Positions 54,439 to 63,329 of a stretch of DNA of 64,000 nt are shown here, piece by piece. The stretch comes from Gigaspora margarita. Taxonomy: Eukaryota; Glomeromycota; Glomeromycetes; Diversisporales; Gigasporaceae. A program made the translations under genes and the position numbers. How positions within the stretch are numbered: the first letter of the stretch is position 1; each line of letters opens with the position of its first letter. The notes under the pieces were generated by a model. The model saw only the letters and a program-made list of their open reading frames with translations. It made no database searches and was not told the DNA's origin. The stretch is taken from the NCBI GenBank assembly GCA_009809945.1, contig WTPW01000157.1:497869-561868 (forward strand), in the 5' to 3' direction.

Positions 54439-55419
54439 TTTTATTATTTTTTTTTTTTTAAAGTGTCCGTCTTTGGGAACTGGGAATTTTTATTCAAGAT
54501 ATTAGGGCCGTTGGTATCCACTTAAGGGAATACCGGCATTTGTTACATTGATGAGAGTACAACTAGCCACACCTGCAACTTTTGGTTGCCTATTTAAGTA
54601 GCCACCCGAGGGTCCTACACTAGCTGCCATACCTGCAACTCGCATACCGGCATTGCCTATTTAAACCCTCTGGTCTCTGATCTGCCTGCCAACCCATCTT
54701 GTATCACCGGTACAGCCACCAGTTTCTAAACCTGGAGTTCGTACCGGATGCTAATCACCACCCTTAGGACTAATTTATCCTTGACAGAAAACTTGGTAGA
54801 GCAGTCCCTGTCCCACCCAGGTATTATCTACACTTCGGTAACTTACGCTACAGCTTTACCTATACACTTGCAGTCCAAGGGTTACCTAAACCGCTACTAT
54901 TACCTACTTCTGCCCTTGTAAGGTTCGCTCCAACCCCAGCACCCACCTCACCATCCTACCGGTCCTTATACCGGATCCACAAACTTCCAAACCAGTTAGC
55001 CCAGAAGGGTCGATATGGCCTTCTTCCCTTGGTACCTAATTCCAAAACATAGGTCCTTTTTCTCCGGTGCGACTCCGGCGGCCAGGTTGGTGAACCCCCT
55101 CCTCGAGGGTCTTATCGTCTGATTCTCCGGCTCCGGTTTCCGATATTCTGGTTTTGGTTGCACTGTCAAAGATCTTTGCTACCTCCTTACTCGGGGCTTG
55201 CCAAACAGGTTTCCATTTCTCCGGTTCCTTGGATTTGTGCGCCCAAAGGCTCCCATTCGAGAAGGTGTACCAAGGCCTACAGGTAATGTACCCAACCGAT
55301 CGATGAGAAGCAGTTACCGGAACACAGGTCTATTTTTCAAAGCGTCGCCAGTGGGATTTGAACCCTAGACCTGCCGCTTGGGGGTGACAACTTAACAACT
55401 TCCCTAAGTCGCCACACCC
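54439..55419 (-). mobile_element. SINE-like retroposon, best preserved copy, 17-bp TSD
   Basis: Minus-strand element of about 980 bp. The head is GGGTGTGGCGACTTAGGG (55,419-55,402, box A-like TGGCGACTTAGG) and then a perfect box B, GGTTCAAATCC (55,364-55,354). The two boxes stand about as far apart as in a tRNA with a long variable arm. The tail, at the low-coordinate end, is A-rich on its strand (54,439-54,459). TGCTTATATTTTTATTT occurs directly outside both ends (54,422-54,438; 55,420-55,436). This is the standard layout of a LINE-mobilised pol III retroposon, although 0.98 kb is long for one. It is much more GC-rich than its flanks, which suggests youth. Confidence 0.82.
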
Positions 55420-55439
55420 TGCTTATATTTTTATTTAAA

Positions 55440-55610
55440 TTGAATATATTTAAAAGTATATATATAAAAGTCTTTTTAAATTTCAAATATATATTCTTTG
55501 GCATTTAATACTCTTTTGTTCTAAGTTTTAGTTCTCAATTTTAAGCAGGGGGATGGAAATCTTTTACTAAAGTTGACCAATTCTTTACTATATTCTTTAA
55601 GTCAAATGAA
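55440..55610. other. Short AT-rich spacer
   Basis: No feature between the SINE target site and the next foldback. Confidence 0.5.
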
Positions 55611-55612
55611 TA

Positions 55613-56066
55613 ACTCACCCTATATAATAATATGATTGGTCAAAATAAATCTTTTAAAAATATGAGAGATGCTATTAAATAAAGGCTTCTTGTGCTCTAA
55701 TTGAAAGTTAAACAGGAGGTTCTTCTAATTCTAATGGTAGTTAAATCATCACAATCAGCTTGGTGGATCCCAAAATATTTGGGATCAAAGAAGAGAACAT
55801 AAGAATTTGCAAATTCACTATTACACAAAGTATTATAAAATTATAACACTTTGTATAATAGTGAATTTGCAGATCCTTATATTTTTTTCTTTGATCCCAA
55901 ATATCTTGGGATCTACCAAGCTGATTTTGGTGATTTAACTACTATTAGAATCAGAAGAACCTCCTCTTTAACTTTCAATTAGAGCACAAGAAGCCTTTAC
56001 TTAATAGCATTTTTCAAATTTTCAAAAGTTTATTTTGACTAATCATATTATTATATAGGGTGAGTC
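55613..56066. mobile_element. Foldback element, distant family E member, 454 bp
   Basis: ACTCACCCTATATAATAATA at the left and TATTATTATATAGGGTGAGT at the right are perfect complements, and most of both arms pair around a centre near 55,839 (ATAATACTTTGTG-type loop). Inner words TTAAATCATCACAATCAG and TTGGTGGATCCCAAAATAT have the same order as GTTAGATCATCCAAATCGG and CAGTGGATGG in family E, so the two are probably one superfamily. Confidence 0.78.
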
Positions 56067-56094
56067 TATACTTGTTACCAAAACTAAAAATCTT

Positions 56095-57035
56095 CAAAAT
56101 TCTATTCAAACCCAAATTCTAATTGGATAAACCCAAATCAAAAACTGAAAAAATCTCATTTAAGTTGTCATAATCCCAAACTTTGGTTAAATCCCAAATC
56201 TTAGCAAAATCCCAAATCTCCAATCCCAAATTCCAATTACAAATTCCAAATTCCAATCCCAAATCCCAATTCAAATCCAAAATCCCAAATTTAAAATTTA
56301 AAATTTCAAATTTTAATTTAAATTCTAATTACAAACTACAGTCAGAGCTCTCTAAATGCAAGTTGTTGGGCCAAACTTTTGATGGCTTGCATTTAAAGAA
56401 CAATAAAAAAAATTGCATTTATAGAGGTTAACAATATATTTGGGCCAGAATTTAAGGTTGTATTTAGAGAGATATTGTATTTAGAGAGGTTGCATTTAGG
56501 GAGGTCTGACTGTATGTTATTAATATATATTTAATTTACATAAACAATATTTTTAATTATTAAATGCATATTTATTTTGAGTAGCATAAGCTATGGGCCA
56601 AGTTGTATATGCATGGTTTGAATTGGTATTAGGGTTGTGGGCATGGAAAAATTTTTGGGCATGCTCTTTCTACTGTGTGGCACAATAGGAAAGACATGTC
56701 CAAAAATTTTCCCATGCCCACAACTCTAATGCCAATTTGAACTATGCATATACAACCTGGCCCATAGCTTATGCTACTTAAAATAAATATATATTTAATT
56801 TTGTTTATATAAAATAAATATAGTTTGTAATTAGAATTAGATTAAATTTTAAATTTTAAATTTTAAAATTTGGATTTGGAATTGGGATTTGGAATAGATT
56901 TGGGATGAGTTTGGGATTTGGTATTTGGGATTGGGATTTGTCTAGTTTTGTTACATAGAATTTTTAAATAGAGGTGAACAACCCTATTTGTCTGGGTTTG
57001 CTCATGTTCCAATCCCAAATCCTATAGGGTTTGCC
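56095..57035. repeat. Inverted CCCAAAT(CC)-rich arms around nested elements
   Basis: The left arm (56,095-56,335) is a run of CAAATCCCAAAT, CCAATCCCAAATTCC words. The right arm (56,860-57,030) is the complement (GGGATTTGGAATTGGGATTTG). Between them lie the TA-flanked MITE at 56,339 and an inner palindrome at about 56,575-56,790 (AGCATAAGCTATGGGCCAAG / CTGGCCCATAGCTTATGCT). The 82-codon frame at 56,183-56,431 translates the simple repeat. Confidence 0.65.
56339..56512. mobile_element. TA-flanked MITE, CAGTCAGAGCTCTCTAAATG ends, 174 bp
   Basis: The left end CAGTCAGAGCTCTCTAAATG and the right end CATTTAGGGAGGTCTGACTG form TIRs with a few changes. TA stands at 56,337-56,338 and 56,513-56,514. 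It contains several GCATTTATAGAGG words, as in 29,331-29,592. CAGT termini with TA targets fit the pogo/Fot1 side of Tc1/mariner. It interrupts the CCCAAAT array, so it is younger. Confidence 0.75.
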
Positions 57036-57039
57036 AACA

Positions 57040-57880
57040 AGTATAATTATAGCATGTCATTGTGGATATTTTTGATATTGCTCCTTACTTTTTTGAAGAT
57101 TTTTTGGGTCAATTTTGGCAAATTTCTACAAACAGAATGCTTGTCTAGTTATTTTATATGCATTTAAATATAGAATATATATATTTGTAAGATAGTTAAT
57201 TGCTATCTTTTTTTTCTTAGTTTAAAAAAAATTTAGTTACAGTTATTTTGCTTATTATGGGAATGTTGTATATAACTTTGTATTTGTTATTTGCTTTATT
57301 GAGTAGGATTGTAACTTTTTTTGGTATTATAGTTGTAAAGAAATCTATCAATAAACATTCTAAAAAATACTGTAACTAGTGATGCAACTGAAATTGATTT
57401 TTGAAAAAGCCCTATTTTGTCTTTATTAGAGAAAATTAAATTTTTTTATAAGTAAGAGTAATAAAATTTATATAAATATGTTTCTTATAATTTCATCTAT
57501 TCAAAATAAGTATCAAATAATTTCGTTTTTCAAGTAAAATAGGTCAAAAGCAATTTCATTTTCAAATTTTAATATTGGGTTTTCAAACCTGAAATAATTT
57601 TGTTCTCATATATAAGGAAGCTAACAATTATTACCTAATATCCATTTACTATAGGGGCTTACCTCCTACTCCCAGGTAAGATTTTATTTTAGCCAATCAA
57701 ATTAAACTAACTAACTAAGGTAAGATTTTTCTTGACCCACTCCCTAAAATATTATCTAATAAATGTTAGTTCCCTAACTGTAACTCAGTAATATAGTTTG
57801 AGCTTGATTACTACTATTGGGTTTCTATTTTATATTTAAGAAGCTGGCTTAGAATTGTTTTGGTCTCAAATTCAGTTAAT
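57040..57880. other. AT-rich sequence, no gene seen
   Basis: No frame, no hairpin of note. TAGGGGCTTACCTCCTACTC near 57,650 is a small GC-richer island without recognised function. Confidence 0.4.
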
Positions 57881-57889
57881 TTTTTTTTG

Positions 57890-58790
57890 TAATTTTACAG
57901 ATTTCTATTGAAGACCAATTCTTGTTGGGCTACAATTATTTTCAAGAGACTATTTTTAATAGTTAACTTTCAAGCCTCTTTTGTATCAATTATAAACTGA
58001 TCATTGTATTTATTTGTATTGGTTAATACCAAACTGTATATTTGTTTAGAGATGTTCAGTCTATTATCATCATTTGTTTTTATTCGAAGCTATCTCCATA
58101 TATTGTTACTTAGTTGGTTAGTGTTTTCATTTGGTACATTATTTGAAAATATGTTAGTATTTTTAATACTCAGTTCAATTGGTCTGATAAAAATTTGCTC
58201 ATCTTTTTCAAAAAACTTCTTTGTCTAGAGTCAGTACTTTCCTACCAATGCTATATATGTTATTTAAATTTGGGCCATTGATTGTTTTTAGGAGTTTCAA
58301 TTTGATATGTTAATTTTCAATTTGTTGTATAGGAATCTGATTATTATCATGAGAATTAATTTTGTATATATGGTCTATATGGGTTTTGTAGAGAGAAAAT
58401 TTTAGTAGTAGTATAGAGTATAGAAATTTTGTTGGTTTGTTTTGGACTGTGCAATTTTTAGAATCTCAAGAAATTCCTTAGTTTTGTACTAGAAATTTTT
58501 TTATTGAGTTTATCAAGAAGTGTTAAACTATGTTAGCCATTTGAAAAATTGAAACATGTTATGTAATTGTTAAGTATAGATGACTTGCACCATATATCTT
58601 TTTGTACTACCTTTTGTTTAGTCAACATTTTTGTAGAATCTATGTTGCTATTGTTATTAGTTGCTAATATAGTCAACAAAAGCTTTTTGAAGGCAAGTAG
58701 TATATAAAAAGATTGTCTTCTTATATATTTAATCTCTGGGAGTGTTGAATACAGTTCTTGTTAGTTAGTTAACAATAGAGGAAACATGAG
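57890..58790 (-). pseudogene. Possible decayed coding region (unidentified)
   Basis: The minus strand gives long stretches with few stops, most clearly about 58,200-58,430 in one frame, reading KFSLYKTHIDHIYKINSHD, then QIPIQQIEN, a stop, then HIKLKLLKTINGPNLNN and IYSIGRKVLTL. Further pieces in other frames (MLTKQKVVQKDIW) precede it. The composition is Asn/Lys/Ile-rich, as in AT-rich fungal retroelement proteins, but no motif is recognisable. The plus frame at 58,004-58,228 would be its antisense shadow. Chance open reading in AT-rich DNA is the alternative. Confidence 0.3.
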
Positions 58791-58865
58791 TGCCATATTT
58801 TTTTAAAACTATTCTGTTTGTCATATGCTGTTTTGTAGTGATCTTCAGTATGTGAGAAAGAATTT

Positions 58866-58998
58866 TTTAAAAGTTTTTTATTTCTTTTTTATTTTATTTC
58901 TTTTTTTTATTTTATTTTTTTTTTATTTTATTCCTTTTTTTAGTTTATTCTTTTTTTATTTTATTTTTTTTTATTTTATTATTTTTTTTATTTGAGTA
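58866..58998. repeat. (TTTTTTATTTTATT)n microsatellite
   Basis: Imperfect units of TTTTATTTTATTTC and TTTTTTTATTTTATT. The same array type is at 61,903-62,090 and 62,409-62,624. Confidence 0.85.
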
Positions 58999-59232
58999 TT
59001 GCTAATCTTAATAGACTGTAAAATTTACAGCTCTGCATTTGCCAATTAAAATTGCAGAATTAGTATGATCTGCAATTTTTTGTATAACAAAACAAAGTTT
59101 TTTTACAAAAAATCAAAAATTACTCATAATATAAAATTTAACTTATAAAACTACTTCTTTTTATACAAAAAATTTCTTTGCTAAATTTTACTATAAAGTT
59201 TGCTATTTTTATAGTTCTAACCCTAACCCTAA

Positions 59233-59382
59233 GGGGAGTGATACAAATCAGGTGATTTTTTAGAGAGGGAGGGGGTAAAAAATGTTAAAATTATATATAG
59301 GAACCTGACCAAATCTATATTAAAGAGGGGGGAGGGGGTAGGCCTCTAATAAAAAATAATCAGGTAATTAATGACACAGCCC
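59233..59382 (+). mobile_element. PIF/Harbinger-like MITE, 150 bp, TAA TSD, second copy
   Basis: GGGGAGTGATACAAATCAGG at the left and the complement GGGCTGTGTCATTAATTACC at the right, with TAA outside both ends (59,230-59,232; 59,383-59,385). Same length and, in opposite orientation, the same internal order as 27,457-27,606 (GAACCTGACC, GTAGGCCTCT). It landed within a CTAACCCTAACCCTAA-like stretch. Confidence 0.8.
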
Positions 59383-59399
59383 TAACTCTAACTCTAATT

Positions 59400-60055
59400 T
59401 AAATAGAAAACTTTTTTAAAATGGGGTTGTGAATTTCATAGTCAGTGAATTGATATAATTTTCTTTTTATTTTATTACTTTATTACTTGTTTTATTTTAT
59501 TACTTTTTTTAAATTTAGCAATTCTGCCCTCTGTGTCTGTAGACTTTATTATACTACTGCGATTGTATGTATATTTCATTCTACTACAACAGAAAGCTCA
59601 CCTGATTTTATTCAAGTACGACCTGCCTAGCAAAATTTTGCCTCAATTTAGATTTTCAACTTACTGAAAATATGTTCCCTCCTATCACTGGCTGGCACAT
59701 GCTAACCATATCAAGATTGCCTTCTTTTTAAACTTTCTTTCCCTAACCTTTCTAGTAGAAAGAACCTACTACAAAACAAGCAAGGAGAAACATATAAAAG
59801 GAAAATAAAACGGGGGAATACCAACTACTACCTAAATGATATACCAAATATGACAAGAAAAAATAAAAAGAAAGAAGAAAAAAGCAAAAAGAAAGAAATA
59901 CATGATAGCACTATTAAATCCTGTGCAAGACTATAAAAATTATATAGTATTGTACAAGAAACATCTTATACCATATACTATATGTACATTATAAAAAAAA
60001 AAAGAAAAATCTATACACCTAAAAGGATGTTCTAGAAAGAAATTTCATTACATCA
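59400..60055. other. Intergenic sequence, no gene seen
   Basis: The region contains a purine-rich stretch (AAGAAAGAAGAAAAAAGCAA near 59,870) and a (A)n tract. No frame recognised. Confidence 0.4.
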
Positions 60056-60066
60056 TCCCTCCTGAC

Positions 60067-61392
60067 CAGTGTTGGAAATCATATGTTCACAGTGTTCACA
60101 GTGAACATAAATTTTTTTAAAAAATCAAAATTTTTATTTTTATGTTCACATAGTATGAACATAAGAAATCAAAAATTTTATAATTTATGTTCACATAGTG
60201 TGAATATAAATTTTAATTTTTATAATTTCTTATTCATAATTTATTATATTTACCATATGTTTCCAAAAATAAGTCTTCTTTTTTGGACGATTTTGAATAC
60301 AAAAATCTGTGAGTAGCTTATTTTTGGATATAATTGATTTTTGGTCAATTGCAAATAGTTATTATATTATATGTCCAAATTCTATTATTTAAATTGGTTA
60401 TTGGTGCTTAAGCAAACTTGTTTGAAAGAATAATATATACTGAAAATTTCATCAAAATTGGAGCACTTTTTATTATTTGACTTTTAATTTTAACTTTAAC
60501 AAATATATTTTTTAAAAAAATTTTTTTTTCATTGAAAATAAATTTCAAAGCATAATAATAAAAAGTTCTCCAATTTTTTTGAAAATTTCACAGTATGTAC
60601 AATTTGATCTTCCCTTACTTAAGTGACTTTAATCAATTTACATAGTAAAGTTTGGGACTTTACTATATAGCAACTGTTATCGATCATGGGGTAGCTTATT
60701 TTTGGATCAAAAATATTTTTGAGTTTTTTGACCAAAAGAGGAGAGTAGCTTATTTTCAGAAATGGCTTATTGTTAACAAGATACAATATGCTAATACAAG
60801 TACAAATAGAGTGCTTCTGGCTTTGCAACTTTAAATTTAAACAAAATTAATAACTTTATTTCAATTTAGAAATTAAATTTTTTTTACTAATTAATATTAA
60901 AAATTTAATTAAAGAATGGAATTTTGTTTGCATATTGCTTAAAAATTTTTAATACTTCCACTTTATAATAGTAGTTGAATGTATATTTTTATAACAAAAT
61001 TAATTAAACCAAACTTAGAAATAGAATACATTTTAGAACTTTTAATTATCTTTTGTTAATTTTTATAAATAGCTTATCTATAAATGATTTGATTTTGAAC
61101 ATGCATATAAAGTTTGGCAAATTTATTATATAGAAATAATCAATAATATATTGTTTTAAATAAAGATTAAATATATTAATTTTATAAATAAATAGCTATA
61201 CAATTTAGTTATATTAAATATATTAATAAATATAAATTATATTAGTAAAATATAGTAATTTCAAGAGTTTTTAATTTTATATATTAATTATTATAAATTT
61301 TATTTGTGAACATATTTATTTTTAATGTAAACATTATAAAAAAAAATTATGTTCACAAAAATCATAAAATTTTTTTTGAATTTCCAACACTG
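60067..61392. mobile_element. hAT-like non-autonomous element, about 1.3 kb
   Basis: CAGTGTTGGAAATCATATG at the left and TTTGAATTTCCAACACTG at the right form the TIR. CTCCTGAC precedes and CTTCCAAC follows: 5 of 8 match and all three differences are transitions, consistent with an old 8-bp duplication. The subterminal word ATGTTCACA(GTG) repeats at 60,083-60,215 and as TGTTCACAAAAATCAT near 61,350. It carries a nested foldback at 60,258-60,765. The frames at 60,083-60,316 and 61,306-61,500 are by-products. Confidence 0.68.
60258..60765. mobile_element. Foldback element, family C, copy 2
   Basis: The left end TTTCCAAAAATAAGTCTTCT and the right end GAGTAGCTTATTTTCAGAAA are complementary. Inner arms pair as well (AGTAGCTTATTTTTGGAT is present twice, and AAAAATTGGAGCACTTTTTA with AAAAAGTTCTCCAATTTTT). 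It is nested in the hAT-like element. A related copy lies at 5,535-6,000. Confidence 0.66.
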
Positions 61393-61429
61393 CTTCCAAC
61401 CTTTGATACATCCTTTTTGTTTATCATGT

Positions 61430-61780
61430 ATGCAGAAACAGATCTCACTTATGATATCGATTCCAATTCAGAAGGTGCAATCCCAATTTGGAAGGAGTAA
61501 ACACTGCTAATCTTTTGGAGGAAGTAAACTAGAATGCTCATTTTTTGAAATTTCAAAAGGACCAAAGGGCTCAGGAGAAAAAAACCAAACCAGAAGGAGT
61601 TTGAAGGAGTTATACTATATAGAATAATATATCTAACCAAGCCTCTACTTCTATTTCCATATCTATAGCATTTGACAAAGCTCCAGAGTTTCTCTACTAC
61701 ATCTTTGCTCAATAGCACCAAAGCCTGCCAAGGTGCCTCACTTAAAAGTCTGCATATTTTTTTCAACTCTATTCATGCAC
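61430..61780 (-). repeat. Dispersed repeat family D, copy 3
   Basis: On the minus strand this copy keeps a 105-codon open frame (61,766-61,449) with KDVVEKLWSFVKCYRYG, YIILYSIT and KFQKMSILVYFL. Parts of it recur in the 52.7 kb copy (KEVVDKL, SFVKVYK, YIILHSIT). No known domain. It could be a fragment of a retroelement protein or a SINE-type repeat with chance openness. Confidence 0.5.
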
Positions 61781-61902
61781 AAAACATCCAGTGAATGAAC
61801 TTTGTACCTGATAGCAGCTTGGTGAAGTTTTGTTGTATATAGATATGTTAACTATTGGTATTCTTAGAAAGTTTGGTACAAGGGATTGTTAGAAAGAGTT
61901 TG

Positions 61903-62044
61903 TGTTTTATTTTATTACTTTTTTTATTTTATTACTTTTTTATTTTATTTTTTTTTTATTTTATTTTTTTTTTTATTTCTTTTTTATTTTATTCCTTTTT
62001 TTATTTTATTCCTTTTTTATTTTATTCCTTTTTTTATTTTATTC

Positions 62045-62076
<32 letters not shown>

Positions 62077-62090
62077 TTTTTTTATTTGGG
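61903..62090. repeat. (TTTTATTTTATTCC)n microsatellite
   Basis: Units TTTTATTTTATTCCTTTTT and TTTTATTTTATTACTTT. All Phe/Leu/Tyr-rich frames at 61,855-62,151 translate this array. Confidence 0.85.
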
Positions 62091-62269
62091 TTCATTTAAG
62101 ATATGCATATGCATAGCTATGCACCCCTATATGTTTTTAAAATTTTACTAAAATAACTCTTATTGCAATCTCAAAATTTTCTATGATAACCCTAATGCAC
62201 TTTTAACAAAAAATGCTCCTCTTGTAATGATATCTTTAGATTTTAAATTTAATTCTAATTCTACTTCTA

Positions 62270-62312
62270 ACCAACCCCAACTCTAACCCTAATCCTAACC
62301 CTAATTATTGTT
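62270..62312. repeat. Short CTAACCC-like stretch
   Basis: ACTCTAACCCTAATCCTAACC plus variants, flanked by AATTATTGTTTGTATTTGTT, which itself occurs twice (62,304 and 62,347). It is internal, short and imperfect, not a telomere. Confidence 0.6.
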
Positions 62313-62408
62313 TGTATTTGTTACTATGGGGTGCACAGTTGTCCTAATTATTGTTTGTATTTGTTTTTATGGGTGCATAGCTGTACACAGTACACAAAAT
62401 TAATAAAT

Positions 62409-62624
62409 CCTTTTTATTTTATTCCTTTTTATTTTATTTCTTTTTTATTTATTTCTTTTTTTATTTAATTTTTTTTTATTTTATTCTTTTTTTATTTTAT
62501 TCCTTTTTTTATTTTATTTCTTTTTTTATTTTACTTCTTTTTTTATTTTATTTTTTTTATTTTATTCTTTTTTTTATTTTATTTCTTTTTTATTTTATTT
62601 CTTTTTATTTTATTTTTTTTATTA
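62409..62624. repeat. (TTTTATTTTATTCC)n microsatellite, second array
   Basis: Same units as 61,903-62,090 with CC, TC or TT at the variable place. The two arrays are separated by about 320 bp. Confidence 0.85.
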
Positions 62625-62625
62625 G

Positions 62626-63318
62626 GAATTATCTTTTAAACCATCCAGCAGGCAAATTTGTCTGCTAGAATTTTTTTTATATGTTTTTTTAAAATTACTA
62701 AAAATTTTATTAAGGATATGTCCCCCTATTACTAAACTAAAATAAAATTTAGTATATTGTTAATTGATATCTATTAAAATTTTAATTATATATATATTCA
62801 AATATAAAAGAAAAATTGGCTCACATATAGCCAATTTTTTATCTTTACTTAAAATTTTTTCAAAAATTTTTAAAAATTTTCAAATTTTTATATGTTNCCG
62901 AANNGAAAAANTTTTTTNTCNATTAATNNAAGTNAAAATTTTAATTATAAAATAATAAAAACTTTTATAATAAAAGTTGTTTATAATAACTTAATCTATA
63001 ATTTGTATCAAAATTATTGGGAATATATTCTTAGAATTTTAAAAAGTTTGTTAATGATCAAAAATAAAATCTCTAAAAATCAAAGTTTTTAAAAATTTCA
63101 AATTTTTTTAGCTTATAGTCAGTTTAAATTTTTTCTGTAGGAATATAAAAATTTAAATTATTAAAATATAATCTATATTCATAGTTATTATTTAAAAAAA
63201 ATTTTTAAAATAATTTGATTTTTAATAAAAATTAATCAGAACCAAAATTTAAAAATTCATTAAAAATTCTAGCAGGCAAATTTGCCTGCTAAAACGGACA
63301 GTTTAAAAGATAATTTAG
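62626..63318. mobile_element. Foldback element with hairpin termini (AGCAGGCAAATTTGCCTGCT)
   Basis: The left end reads AATTATCTTTTAAACCATCC then AGCAGGCAAATTTGTCTGCT. The right end reads AGCAGGCAAATTTGCCTGCT then ACGGACAGTTTAAAAGATAA. Besides pairing with each other, each end forms its own perfect or near-perfect hairpin (AGCAGGCAAATTTGCCTGCT). The interior is AT-rich with about ten ambiguous bases at 62,897-62,934. A relative of the end is near 31,786. Confidence 0.66.
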
Positions 63319-63329
63319 TGCACTATGCA

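Noticed and set aside
55354..55419. Functional tRNA gene
   Set aside because: Box A and box B are present, but no acceptor stem closes and the sequence continues for almost 1 kb as a retroposon with target duplication.
56183..56431. Gln/Ser/Asn-rich frame
   Set aside because: Translation of the CCCAAATCCCAAAT array, continuing into a TIR element.
61855..62151. Three overlapping Phe/Leu/Tyr-rich frames
   Set aside because: Pure translation of the TTTTATTTTATTCC microsatellite.
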